DNA of 64,000 bases, taken from positions 1 to 64,000 of the forward strand of contig JAPSFT010000022.1 of assembly GCA_035063765.1 (NCBI GenBank), read 5' to 3'. Source of the stretch: Deltaproteobacteria bacterium. GTDB lineage: Bacteria; Myxococcota_A; UBA9160; PR03. The position numbers were made by a program, and so were the translations under genes. How positions within the stretch are numbered: the stretch's first letter is position 1; every line of letters starts with the position of its first letter. The notes below the pieces were generated by a model. That model was not told the origin of the DNA. It did not search any database and saw only the letters and a program-made list of their open reading frames with translations. Positions 24,519 through 32,943 of this stretch are shown here, one piece after another.

Positions 24519-25190
24519 CTAGGCGCGCGTGCCCCGGAACGGAATCCGCCGCGCGCGCAGCGCCGCGAGCAGCAGCGCGGCCACCGCGGCGCGGGCGGCC
24601 GCCGCCGGCTCCGGCACGCAGACCGGCGCGCCGCCGGGGACCGGGCAGCAGGCCTCGTCGAGGAATTCCGAGTCGGGGCCGTCTCCCGTCGTGCCGGCCC
24701 AGAAGCCCCCCGCCCAGAAGCCCTGGCCCTGGAACTCGAGCAGGCAGCCGGCCGGGCGATCGGCACGGCCCATGCCCAGGTGCCGCGCCTGGAGGTCGAC
24801 CAGGATCGCGCGGTGGCCACTCGACTCCATCCACGAGTCCACGACCTGGCCGGGCGGGTACGGGAAGCTTCCCGCGGCGGCGACCTCGCCGATCCCATCC
24901 GGATAGGCGGCCTCGGCCATCCGCTCGAACGGGGAGGAGCCGTCGCTGCCGGTGTGGGAGAGGAAGCAGCCGTCGCGCATGTCCTCGGCGTGGCGGCGCG
25001 CCGCCGCCGTGAGCCGCACGTCGAGGGCGAGGGGCGGGCGGCCGAGCGCCGCCCGCTCCGCGTTCACGAGCGCGAGCACCTCGCGCTCGGCACCGCTCGC
25101 GCAGACCGCTTCGACCTGCGCGCGCGCGGCCGCGGGCGCGAGGAGCCCGAGGAGCAGGGCGAGGGCGTGCGCATGGCGGCGGGCGTACAC
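24519..25190 (-). CDS. CAP/SCP-domain exported protein with PEP-CTERM tail
   Basis: A 223-residue protein: signal peptide (cleaved near ARAQV), then a CAP domain with VLALVNAERAALGRPPLALD, AARRHAEDM, FLSHTGSDGSSPFERM, and SWMESSGHRAILV, the usual His/Glu/His cavity residues of SCP/PR-1 proteins. The C-terminus VCVPEPAAAARAAVAALLLAAL plus Arg is a PEP-CTERM signal. Bacterial CAP proteins are thought to bind small hydrophobic ligands or act on envelopes; activity here is unproven. Confidence 0.88.
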   Translation of the reverse strand: MYARRHAHALALLLGLLAPAAARAQVEAVCASGAEREVLALVNAERAALGRPPLALDVRLTAAARRHAEDMRDGCFLSHTGSDGSSPFERMAEAAYPDGIGEVAAAGSFPYPPGQVVDSWMESSGHRAILVDLQARHLGMGRADRPAGCLLEFQGQGFWAGGFWAGTTGDGPDSEFLDEACCPVPGGAPVCVPEPAAAARAAVAALLLAALRARRIPFRGTRA

Positions 25191-25214
25191 GCCTTGCCTT
25201 CGGCCGGGCGCCGG

Positions 25215-26618
25215 TCACCCCCTGGTGACGGCCGTCACGTCGGGGGCGCGCGGGAGGCGCACCGTGAAGGTCGAGCCTCTGCCCGGCGCGCTCTCGACCT
25301 CGATCGCACCCTGGTGGGCGCGGGCGATCTCGCGCGCGAGGGCGAGCCCGAGGCCCATCCCGTCACCGGCCGAGGAGGCGCTGCCGCGCTGGAAGCGCGC
25401 GAACACGCGCGCGCGATCTTCCTCGGTCATCCCCGCCCCGTCGTCGCGCACGGCGACGGACACCTCGGTGCCGGTGGCGGTCGCGGCGATCTCCACGCGC
25501 CCGCCCTCGGGCGTGTACTTGAGCGCGTTGTGGAGGATGTTCGCGAAGAGCTGGTGCAGCCAGGTCGGGTCCCCGATCACCTCCGCCTTGGACTCCCCGG
25601 TCACCGACAGCACGATGCCGCGCTCCTCGGCGAGCGCGACGAAGAACTCGACCACCTCCTCGACGAGCGGGTCGATCGCGACGCGCCGGCGGTGGGCCGG
25701 GTCGAGCCCGCCCTCGGACTGCGCCAGGCGCAGCATGCCGTCGACCGTCTCCGACAGCGTGGCCACCTGCACCAGCATGTCGCCGAGCACCACCCGGTAC
25801 TCGTTCTGCGTGCGCTCCTTGGCGAGCGTCACCTCGATCTCGTTCTGCATCGCCGTGAGCGGCGTGCGGAGCTGGTGGGCGGCGTCGACCGAGAAGCGCT
25901 TGACCCGCTCCACGCCGTCGCGCACGCGGGCGAGCATGTCGTTGAGCGTCGCCGCGAGCTGGTCGAGCTCGTCGCCCGAGCCGGTGCGCGGGATCGTCTC
26001 GTCGAGCTGGCTCGCCGAGATGCGGCGGGCGGTGCGCGTCATGTCGGCGATCGGGCGCAGGCTGCCGCGCGAGAGCCACCAGGCGAGGCCCGCGGTCACG
26101 AGCAGCAGCACGGGCAGCGCGCCGAAGAAGGCGTCGCGCACGCGCGCGGCCGAGCGCGCGAACAGGCGCGAGTAGACGAGCACCTGGACGGTGCCCTCCT
26201 CGCCCGCCCGGGCCAGCGCGAGGAAGTGGTAGTTGCGCCCGAGGTCCACCTCGCGCAGCTCGCCGAGCAGCGGCTCGGGCGGCAGCGCCACACCGGCCCC
26301 GAAGGCGCTGCCCGCCTCGTGGATCACCTCGCCCTTCGGGCCGAAGATCGAGATGCCGAGCCGCAGGTCCGGGTCGGCAGCGCCGACCTGGCGCTGCGCG
26401 AAGGCGGTCCAGCTCGCCGCGTCGTCGGGGTGCGCCTCCATGTACTCGAGCGTCTGCGCGAGCTGGAGCTTGATCAGGGTCTTCGCGTCCTTCTCGATGC
26501 CACGCTCGGCGCGCTCGTACACGTAGGCCGAGAAGGTGCTGGCCGTCACCAGCATCACCGCAGCGATCCGCAGCGTCCAGCGCGCTCCGATCGAGAGACG
26601 GCGCAGCTGGACGCCCAT
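25215..26618 (-). CDS. sensor histidine kinase of a two-component pair
   Basis: A 467-residue kinase: TM helix near 15-35, a periplasmic sensor of about 130 residues, a second TM near 172-190, HAMP, then HisKA with DAAHQLRTPLTAM (phospho-His). The ATPase has NILHNALKYTPEGG (N box), RDDGAGM (G1) and GMGLGLALAREIARAH (G2). The layout resembles CusS-type metal sensors, but the ligand is not deducible. It lies 5 nt downstream of the regulator gene on the same strand. Confidence 0.95.
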   Translation of the reverse strand: MGVQLRRLSIGARWTLRIAAVMLVTASTFSAYVYERAERGIEKDAKTLIKLQLAQTLEYMEAHPDDAASWTAFAQRQVGAADPDLRLGISIFGPKGEVIHEAGSAFGAGVALPPEPLLGELREVDLGRNYHFLALARAGEEGTVQVLVYSRLFARSAARVRDAFFGALPVLLLVTAGLAWWLSRGSLRPIADMTRTARRISASQLDETIPRTGSGDELDQLAATLNDMLARVRDGVERVKRFSVDAAHQLRTPLTAMQNEIEVTLAKERTQNEYRVVLGDMLVQVATLSETVDGMLRLAQSEGGLDPAHRRRVAIDPLVEEVVEFFVALAEERGIVLSVTGESKAEVIGDPTWLHQLFANILHNALKYTPEGGRVEIAATATGTEVSVAVRDDGAGMTEEDRARVFARFQRGSASSAGDGMGLGLALAREIARAHQGAIEVESAPGRGSTFTVRLPRAPDVTAVTRG

Positions 26619-26623
26619 GCCGG

Positions 26624-27340
26624 CTAGGCGACGGCGCCTTCGCCGGCGCCGGCCTCGCCCTCGTCGTCCCGGGTCTCGAGGATGTAGCCGGCGCCCTTCA
26701 CGGTGTGCACGAGCCGGGTCTGGAAGCCGTGGTCGATCTTCTTGCGCAGCCGGTTGATGTGGACGTCGATCAGGTTCGAGAAGCTCTCGAAGCCCCAGCC
26801 CCAGACGTTCTCGGTGATCATCGTGCGCGACACCACGTGGCCCTGGTGGCGCAGCAGGTACTCGAGCAGCGCGAACTGCTTCGGCGAGAGGTCGATCCGG
26901 CGGCCCGCCCGCTCGACGGTGCGCCGGTGCAGGTCCACGCTGAGGTCGCCGGCGGCCAGCCGCCCCTCCTCGGGCTCGCCGAGCCGGCGGCGCGAGACCG
27001 CGCGGATCCGGGCCAGCAGCTCGGCGAAGGCAAAGGGCTTCGGCAGGTAGTCGTCCGCGCCGAGCTCGAGACCGCGCACGCGGTCGCCCACGGCGCTGCG
27101 TGCGGAGAGGAACAGGACCGGCGTCTGCACGCCCGTCTGCCGCAGCCGCCGCAGGACGTCGTAGCCCTCCATGTCGGGCAGCATGACGTCGAGGATGATG
27201 AGGTCGTAGGAGCCGTGCGTGCCGCGCTCGAGGCCGCCGCTCCCGTCCGACACGACCTCGACCAGGAAGCCGTGCTCCCCGAGCCCCTTGCAGATGTACT
27301 GCTGGGCGGCGGGATCGTCTTCGACGTACAGGAGCTTCAC
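26624..27340 (-). CDS. OmpR-family response regulator
   Basis: A 238-residue regulator from GTG 27340. Receiver domain: VKLLYVEDDPAAQ acidic pair, phospho-Asp in DLIILDVMLPDMEGYD, Thr/Ser switch in VLFLSARS, Lys in GADDYLPKPF. The OmpR winged-helix C-terminal domain ends in FSNLIDVHINRLRKKID and VHTVKGAGYILE. Partner of the kinase gene immediately downstream. The acidic Ala/Glu tail is dispensable-looking. Its target genes cannot be read from the window. Confidence 0.95.
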   Translation of the reverse strand: MKLLYVEDDPAAQQYICKGLGEHGFLVEVVSDGSGGLERGTHGSYDLIILDVMLPDMEGYDVLRRLRQTGVQTPVLFLSARSAVGDRVRGLELGADDYLPKPFAFAELLARIRAVSRRRLGEPEEGRLAAGDLSVDLHRRTVERAGRRIDLSPKQFALLEYLLRHQGHVVSRTMITENVWGWGFESFSNLIDVHINRLRKKIDHGFQTRLVHTVKGAGYILETRDDEGEAGAGEGAVA

Positions 27341-27475
27341 GGGGGGGAAGACTAGCGGGCCTCTCCCGCCACGGCCTGAACGCTGAATGACCACACGGGC
27401 GGCCCCGCGGGGTCCAGGATCACTCGCGCACGTCGCAGGTTGCTGCGGAGCACGGCATCGCGATCCTCCCGCTCC

Positions 27476-28519
27476 GTGCCCCGCTCCCCGAACCGGATCC
27501 GGACCCTTGCCGCCGCTGCGCTGCTGACCGCGGCCCTCGCCGCGCTCGTCTTCGCGCGCGAGCAGCGCGAGCGCGCGGTCGCGCCCGAGTGGCCGCCGCT
27601 GGCCGGCGAGGTCACGTGGTCGCTGCTCGCCGTGGGCGACACCGGCGCGCCACCGTGGTGGATCGGCCGCTCCTTCCAGCAGGTCGTGCGCGTCGGGCGT
27701 GCGATGGCGGCCGAGGACGTGCGCCGCCCGGCCGACGCGCTCGTCCTGCTCGGCGACAACTTCTATCCCGACGGCCTGCACGCCCGCGAGCTCGACGCGC
27801 GCGTGCGCGCGAACCTGGGCGAGCCCTTCTGTCGCTTCCTGCCCGCGCCGGGCGTGCCGTGCGCGACCCCCTCGCGGCCGGCACGGGTGCTCGCCGTGCT
27901 CGGCAACCACGACCACAAGAGCGACGAGAGCGTGCGCCTGCAGCGCACCGAGATCCGCCGCCGGCTGCCGTCCTTCCGGCTGCCGGAGGCCCCCGTCCAG
28001 ACGATCGATCTCGGAAGCCAGGTCTCGATCGTCCTCTACGACGGGGTGGAGCTGCTCGCGGCCCGCAGCTTCGAGCCGCTGCGCGCCGCCGTGCGGGCGA
28101 GCCGCGGGCCATGGCGGATCCTCGCCAGCCACCAGCCGCTGACGCTGCGCGAGTCCGACGAGGAGGGCCGCGCGGCCCGCGAGGCGATCCGCGGGCTCGG
28201 CGTCCCGGTCCACCTGCACCTGGCCGGGCACCGCCACTATCTCGAGCTCGCGCACACCAGCGTGCCGCCCTTCCTCCAGGCCGTCGCCGGGTCGGGCTCC
28301 AACACCCGTCCGCTCAAGGCGCCGCTCGAGGGCTCCGTGTACCAGGCCCGGCGCCCCGGCTTCGCGCGCGCCGACCTCGTCACCGGGCCGGACGGGAGTC
28401 GCCTCGTGGTGTCGCTCGTCGCGCTCGCGGACTCGCTCTGCGACCACCCGGAGGTCGTGGCGCGCTGGTCGGTCGGGCTCGCGGGCGACGCGCGCGCCGA
28501 GCCGCTCGCGGGCCGCTGA
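27476..28519 (+). CDS. exported metallophosphoesterase (purple-acid-phosphatase-like)
   Basis: About 347 residues with an N-terminal membrane/signal helix (AAAALLTAALAALVFA). The metal-binding blocks of calcineurin-like phosphoesterases are all present: AVGDTG (normally GDxG/GDxH), LLGDNFY, LGNHDHK, ASHQP and LAGHRHYLE. GTG 27476 leaves a short basic N-region before the helix; TTG 27440 is in frame. It probably acts in the periplasm on phosphomonoesters or diesters. Divergent from the two-component genes. Confidence 0.88.
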   Translation: MPRSPNRIRTLAAAALLTAALAALVFAREQRERAVAPEWPPLAGEVTWSLLAVGDTGAPPWWIGRSFQQVVRVGRAMAAEDVRRPADALVLLGDNFYPDGLHARELDARVRANLGEPFCRFLPAPGVPCATPSRPARVLAVLGNHDHKSDESVRLQRTEIRRRLPSFRLPEAPVQTIDLGSQVSIVLYDGVELLAARSFEPLRAAVRASRGPWRILASHQPLTLRESDEEGRAAREAIRGLGVPVHLHLAGHRHYLELAHTSVPPFLQAVAGSGSNTRPLKAPLEGSVYQARRPGFARADLVTGPDGSRLVVSLVALADSLCDHPEVVARWSVGLAGDARAEPLAGR

Positions 28520-28554
28520 GGGCCGGCCTACGTTGCGCCCGCCAGGAGGGCGCC

Positions 28555-29055
28555 ATGATTCCCGACCCGCTCCACCCCGCGATCGTCCACTTCCCCGTCG
28601 CCATCGCGGCGCTCCTGCCCTTCGCGCTCGCGCTCGCCGCCGGCTCGATCGTGGCCGGCTCGCTCGACCGGAGCGCATGGGCCGGCGTGGTGCTGCTGCA
28701 CGCGGTGGGTGCCGGGACGGCCTGGGCCGCGCTCGCCACCGGGCACGCGCAGGAGGAGCGCGTCGAGCGCGCGCTCGGCGAGGCGATCGAGGAGCCGCTC
28801 CACGAGCACGAGGAGTCGGCCGAGCGGCTGCTCTGGGTCTTCGCGGGGAGCCTTCCGCTGACGATCGCGGGCCTGCTGGGCGGTCCCACCGGCAGCCGCG
28901 CGCGCGTCGCGGCCGTGGTGGGAGGGATCGTCGTCGGGCTCGTCGCGGTGCCGGCAGGCCGGAGCGGCGGGGCCCTCGTCTACGAGCACGGAGCCGCCGC
29001 GGCCTATGCGCCGCCGCCGGCTCCCGCGCCGCCCGCGTCCGAACCGGGGTCCTGA
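28555..29055 (+). CDS. DUF2231-type membrane protein
   Basis: A 166-residue protein with four TM helices. The diagnostic N-terminus DPLHPAIVHFPVAIAALLPF and the last-helix GRSGGALVYEHGAAAAY are the signatures of DUF2231 membrane proteins, whose His residues suggest heme or metal handling, though the function is not established. ATG 28555 has AGGAGGGCGCC upstream. Its stop codon falls inside the left end of an inverted-repeat element, so the last residues may have been set by that insertion. Confidence 0.85.
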   Translation: MIPDPLHPAIVHFPVAIAALLPFALALAAGSIVAGSLDRSAWAGVVLLHAVGAGTAWAALATGHAQEERVERALGEAIEEPLHEHEESAERLLWVFAGSLPLTIAGLLGGPTGSRARVAAVVGGIVVGLVAVPAGRSGGALVYEHGAAAAYAPPPAPAPPASEPGS

Positions 29056-29218
29056 GAGCCTGTGAAGAAATCGGCTCGGTCGCATCGCTTGCGGCGGCAG
29101 GCCATCTGCTGCGTTGCTCCTCCTCGCCCTCTCTCGATAGGACTCGTCGTCGCGCCTTGCGTCTGGCCTACCGGCGACGGCGCGCTGCTCGGTCGCCGGT
29201 TCCTTCACGGGCTCTGAG
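29052..29218. repeat. MITE-like fold-back element, about 167 bp
   Basis: The two ends are imperfect terminal inverted repeats: the left end (29053-29075) contains GAGCCTGTGAAG and the right end, read on the minus strand, contains GAGCCCGTGAAG. By my count 19 of 23 positions match. Inner segments around AGGCCA/TGGCCT are also complementary, so the whole unit can fold back. It has no coding capacity and occupies almost all of the gap between the DUF2231 and ferric-reductase-like genes. Confidence 0.65.
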
Positions 29219-29313
29219 CCGCCCCACCTGCCGGGCGATCCGCCAGCGGCGGCCCGCGGCGCTCGTGCGCGGGGAGCTGTCGGGCCCCTGACGTGCCGGT
29301 ATGCTGCGAGGTG

Positions 29314-30003
29314 ATGGCGCGTCATGGGCCGGGGAGACCGCCGGAAGGGCGATCGGGACGGCGATCGGCACGGCGATCGGCACGGCGATCGGGCTGGCTC
29401 GAGGGGCCGATCCTGCTCGCCTGGGCCGCACTCGGCCTGATCCTGCTGACCGCTGTGGTCACCTACACGCACGGCCTTGGCGACGCCGGCATGCGCACCC
29501 TGCTGCGTGCCACCGCCGCCAGCTCGCTCGCGACCTTCACGGCGGCCTTCGCCGCCTCCCGCCTCCACCGCCTCGTGCGCCGGCCCGCGACCGCGTGGCT
29601 CCTCCGCAACCGGCGCTGGGTCGGGCTCGCGATGGCGCTCTCCCACACCTTCCACCTGGCCGCGATCGTGAGGCTCACGGCGGCGTCGCCCCCGACCGGC
29701 GCCGCAATCCCGGTCGCGACCCGGGTCGCCGGCTCGCTCGGCTACGCCGTGCTCGCCGCCCTCGTCGTCACCTCGAACGACCGGGCCGTCGAGCGGCTCG
29801 GGATGCGGCGCTGGCGGCTCCTGCATCGCAGCGGCTGCTGGATCCTGTGGCTGATCTTCGCGCTCAGCTACGCGCCCGGCGCGACGGTCCATCCGGGCGA
29901 CGCGCTCGCGCTCGCGGCACTCGCCGGGGTGGCCGGGCTGCGTGCCTGGGGCCACCTCGCCGAGCCCGTCCGGAGCACCGCGCCGGGCCCTCCCGTCCTG
30001 TGA
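29314..30003 (+). CDS. ferric reductase-like (MsrQ-type) transmembrane protein
   Basis: About 229 residues with six helices in the order expected for the ferric-reductase-like membrane domain: LLRNRRWVGLAMALSHTFHLAAIVRL carries one heme-type His pair, and WRLLHRSGCWILWLIFALSYA carries the other. No FAD/NAD domain is fused, as in MsrQ-type heme proteins that feed electrons to a periplasmic partner. The N-terminal 30 residues are an Arg/Ser-rich expansion encoded by 12 bp repeats. ATG 29314 has a weak ribosome-binding site. Confidence 0.75.
   Translation: MARHGPGRPPEGRSGRRSARRSARRSGWLEGPILLAWAALGLILLTAVVTYTHGLGDAGMRTLLRATAASSLATFTAAFAASRLHRLVRRPATAWLLRNRRWVGLAMALSHTFHLAAIVRLTAASPPTGAAIPVATRVAGSLGYAVLAALVVTSNDRAVERLGMRRWRLLHRSGCWILWLIFALSYAPGATVHPGDALALAALAGVAGLRAWGHLAEPVRSTAPGPPVL
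29350..29397 (+). repeat. four 12 bp tandem repeats
   Basis: Four units of the form CGATCGGCACGG (first and last with one or more changes) lie in frame inside the N-terminal coding region of the membrane protein, encoding (R/G)RRSA-type residues before the first helix. Copy number may vary between strains. Confidence 0.85.
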
Positions 30004-30103
30004 GGGGAGCGACGAGCCGCCACCCCGAAACCAGCGGGCCCGCTCGCGCGTCGAACCGGGTGCGGGGCGGGGGCGAAGGGACGATCGCGAAGGGACGCTC
30101 GGG

Positions 30104-30793
30104 GTGGACGGCGCTTCCACGAGATCCGCGGGGCCGGAGGGGCCGCTCGCGGTGGCGGGCAAGCCGGGGCCGGCGGAGCCGGCAGGTCCGCTCGCGGTGA
30201 CGGGCAGGCCGTCGCCGCGGGACGCGGGCGGACCGGTGCGCGCGCCGCTCGCCGGCCAGGCGCTCACCGACCTGCACGGCCGCTACCGCCGGCCTCTCGA
30301 GGCGGTGGCGTTCCGGCTGCTCCACGACCACGACGAGGCCGAGGACGTCGTGCAGCGCGTCTTCGAGGCGCTGCCGCGGGCCGGCTTCCGCGGGCATGCG
30401 AGCGTGTGGACCTACCTCTATCGCGCGGCCGTGAACGGTGCCCTCAGCGTCCTGCGCAAGCGCCGCCGGCGCGAGCTGGCGGAGACCGAGCTCCGCGTGC
30501 GGGCCGCCTTCGGTGACGTCGTGGCGGCACAGGCGGGCCCCGATCCCGAGACCCGTGTCCTCGAGGGCGAGATCCTCTCGGCGGTGGCCTCGGCGCTGCT
30601 CCACGTGAAGCCCCAGCACCGGCGCGTCCTCGTGCTGCGCATCGTCTGGGGCCTCTCGAACACCGAGATCGCCGAGCGCGAAGGGGTGCCGCTCCCGACG
30701 GTCGGCACCTGGCTCAGGCGGGGCCGGGAGGAGCTGCGCGCCCGGCTCGGCCCCCTGCTGCGCGACCTCGACCCGGGGGAGGACCCGACGTGA
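30104..30793 (+). CDS. ECF-type RNA polymerase sigma factor
   Basis: About 229 residues; the conserved part starts near LTDLHGRYRRPLEAVAFRLLHDHDEAEDVVQRVFEALPR (region 2) and ends with HVKPQHRRVLVLRIVWGLSNTEIAEREGVPLPTVGTWLRRGREELR (region 4 helix-turn-helix). GTG 30104 is uncertain because residues 1-45 are a low-complexity repeat; GTG 30237 would give a bare sigma core. It overlaps the next gene by 4 nt (GTGA), the classical sigma/anti-sigma arrangement. Confidence 0.9.
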   Translation: MDGASTRSAGPEGPLAVAGKPGPAEPAGPLAVTGRPSPRDAGGPVRAPLAGQALTDLHGRYRRPLEAVAFRLLHDHDEAEDVVQRVFEALPRAGFRGHASVWTYLYRAAVNGALSVLRKRRRRELAETELRVRAAFGDVVAAQAGPDPETRVLEGEILSAVASALLHVKPQHRRVLVLRIVWGLSNTEIAEREGVPLPTVGTWLRRGREELRARLGPLLRDLDPGEDPT

Positions 30794-31206
30794 CCCATCG
30801 CCGTGCCGCCCGCCTGCTCACCGGCCTGCTCGACGGGGGCCTCTCGCTCGCGACGCGCCGCGCCGTGCGGGCCCACGCCCGCGCCTGCCCCGCCTGCCAG
30901 CGGCGCCTGCGCGAGCACGAGGGCGTCGAGGCCCTGGTCCGCCTGCTCCCCCCCTCGCTGCTGCCCGCGGCACCCGACCGCAGCGCACAGGTCCGGCTGT
31001 GGGGCCTGGCCGGATGGTTCACGGATCCGGTGGCCCGGGCCCGGGAGCGCCTCGGGCTCTCCGCGGTCGGGGTGGTCGCCTTCGCCCTGGCCACGGTCCT
31101 GACGATCACGGTCTCCTCCTGGACCTTCGCGGCGGCGCGGGTCCAGGGAGTCGTGGTCGCCCAGGCCGCGCCCGACGCGGCGATGCTCCCCCTCGGCTGG
31201 CGCTGA
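30790..31206 (+). CDS. zinc-finger anti-sigma factor with one TM helix
   Basis: A 138-residue protein: N-terminal HARACPACQ gives the HxxxCxxC zinc motif of zf-HC2 anti-sigma factors, followed by a TM helix (about 96-115, VGVVAFALATVLTITVSSWTF) and a short periplasmic tail. It probably sequesters the ECF sigma encoded by the overlapping upstream gene until an envelope signal acts. GTG start at 30790 within the sigma stop. Confidence 0.88.
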   Translation: MTHRRAARLLTGLLDGGLSLATRRAVRAHARACPACQRRLREHEGVEALVRLLPPSLLPAAPDRSAQVRLWGLAGWFTDPVARARERLGLSAVGVVAFALATVLTITVSSWTFAAARVQGVVVAQAAPDAAMLPLGWR

Positions 31207-31301
31207 CCGGGTGCCCGGGCTGGGCCCTTTTCGCGCCTCGTGGACCCCTGCGGCCGGAGCTACCATTCCGGCGTTTCGCCGGGGGGCACGGAGACGCCGA
31301 C

Positions 31302-31547
31302 ATGAACCGCATCCGCGCCGCCCGACAGGCGTTGGGATGGACCCAGAACGAGCTTGCGAACCGGGCTGGCGTCTCGCCTCGCACGATCCACGCGGTGGAG
31401 CAGGGCCGCTCCTGCCGCCAGGCGACGAAGCGCAGGATCCTGACCGCGCTCGGCGTCTCGTGGGAGCTGCGTGCCGACTACTTCCCCGGCGCGCGCTCGG
31501 TCCGCCGCCCGCCCGTCTCCGTCCCCGCCCGCATCGACGCCGCCTGA
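31302..31547 (+). CDS. small XRE-family HTH regulator
   Basis: An 81-residue protein that is nearly all a Cro/C1-type HTH: RAARQALGWTQNELANRAGVSPRTIHAVEQGRSCRQATKRRILTALG. It lies downstream of the sigma/anti-sigma pair but is separated by about 95 nt. Likely a DNA-binding repressor; no operator is visible. Confidence 0.85.
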   Translation: MNRIRAARQALGWTQNELANRAGVSPRTIHAVEQGRSCRQATKRRILTALGVSWELRADYFPGARSVRRPPVSVPARIDAA

Positions 31548-31631
31548 CCCGAGACCGGGGACGAGCCGGAGCCGGGACGCTGGTTGCTCTGCTCGCGCCG
31601 GGGCGCGGGCCGGGCGCGCCGGCGACCGCGT

Positions 31632-32912
31632 TCAGCCGAGCTGGCTCGCCAGCTCGCGCGCCTGCGAGATCGCAGCGCGCCAGGTGCGCGCCACGAACTC
31701 GCCGAGCAGGTCGCTCGCCTCGGCTGCATCCCCCCCGCGGCGGGCGCGCGCCGCGCTCGCCTCGACGCGCGGGCGCTCGGCTGCCACGCGCGCTTCGAGT
31801 CCCTTCCAGGCCTCGCGCACCTGCGGCGTGTGCAGCGCGAAGTCGGCGGCGGCGGCGTCCTGCAGCACCTTGAACGCCCACCAGGCCGAGTCGGCGTCGG
31901 GCTCGGGGCCGCCGCGCGCGAGCTCCGGGGGCAGCACGGCGTCGATGTAGACGGGCAGGAAGGCGCCCGTGCAGGGCGTCGCGAACGAGATCCACACGGG
32001 CCACGGCGCGCGCCGGTCCGCGACGAGCGGCGCGACCAGGCTGGCGGTGGTCGTCCCGATCGGCTCGCTGTGCATGCACAAGGTGAAGTACGACTCGTCG
32101 TCGGGCGATCCGCCCGCGAGGCGGGTCGCTCCGCCGGCTCCGTGGTCGCGCAGGAACGACTGGAGGGCGGCGACGTCGAGGCGCCCCGCATGCGCATCGA
32201 GCAGCTCGCGCGAGCGGCGCAGGCGGCCTTCGGAGATGCGCCCGGGCACGCCGGCGTTGCGATACGCGGCGGCCACGTCGATCCGGCCGGGCCGCGTCCA
32301 CCAGCCCGCCGCGCGTGCGAAGGACTCGAGGTCGCGCGAGCCGATCTCCCAGTCGGCGCCGAGCGACAGGTGGTTCGACACCGCGTCGCGGCGCACGCGC
32401 CGGGCCGCCCAGCGGCGGTTCGAGGTCTGCAGGACCCAGGCCTCGTCCGGGTCCGCGATCAGGAAGCCGTTGTGGTAGCCGGCCTCGCCGGGTCCGAAGG
32501 CCGGGCCGCCCTGGCCGTGGGTCTCGAGCAGGGTCGCCATCACCTCGAGCGCTTCGCGCGCCGAGCGCCCGCGCTCGAGCCCGAGCCGCACGAGGTCCAT
32601 CCCGATCAGGCCCGGCCGCTCCTCCAGCTCCTCGCGCGAGAAGACGGTCTCGTTGCCGATCGCGACGGCGTGCTCGTTCACGCCGTGCTCGAAGCCCCAG
32701 CTCCACCACGGCGAGTGTCCCATCACGGCGTAGCTCTCGGCCACCTGCGGGATCTCGACGTGCGTGCACAGCACCGTCGAGCCGGGGGCGTGGAAGGCGG
32801 CGGGGGCCTGCAGGAAGGGCTGACACTCGTGCGCGTGGCGATCGCTGTTCTTCGCGAACAGCGTGGCGCCCTCCCGGGTCTCGGGCGCGGTCGCGACCAG
32901 GCAGTCGCACAT
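31632..32912 (-). CDS. peptidase C69/secernin-family protein
   Basis: A 426-residue protein of the secernin/dipeptidase C69 Ntn-hydrolase type: N-terminus MCDCLVATAPETREGATLFAKNSDR, with Cys2/Cys4 positioned as the nucleophile and the NSDR motif. Later come HSPWWSWGFEHGVNEHAVAIGNE, HGQGGPAFGPGEAGYHNGFLIAD and DESYFTLCMHSEP. The family hydrolyses dipeptides or acts as an Ntn amidase; characterised bacterial members are aminopeptidases. No signal peptide, so cytoplasmic. Confidence 0.88.
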   Translation of the reverse strand: MCDCLVATAPETREGATLFAKNSDRHAHECQPFLQAPAAFHAPGSTVLCTHVEIPQVAESYAVMGHSPWWSWGFEHGVNEHAVAIGNETVFSREELEERPGLIGMDLVRLGLERGRSAREALEVMATLLETHGQGGPAFGPGEAGYHNGFLIADPDEAWVLQTSNRRWAARRVRRDAVSNHLSLGADWEIGSRDLESFARAAGWWTRPGRIDVAAAYRNAGVPGRISEGRLRRSRELLDAHAGRLDVAALQSFLRDHGAGGATRLAGGSPDDESYFTLCMHSEPIGTTTASLVAPLVADRRAPWPVWISFATPCTGAFLPVYIDAVLPPELARGGPEPDADSAWWAFKVLQDAAAADFALHTPQVREAWKGLEARVAAERPRVEASAARARRGGDAAEASDLLGEFVARTWRAAISQARELASQLG

Positions 32913-32943
32913 GCGGCGAAGCTAGCAGGCGGCCCGCCGGCGG

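Noticed and set aside
29350-29397. CRISPR-like array
   Set aside because: Twelve-base direct repeats with no spacers and no cas genes; a simple coding microsatellite. No CRISPR array was seen anywhere in the window.
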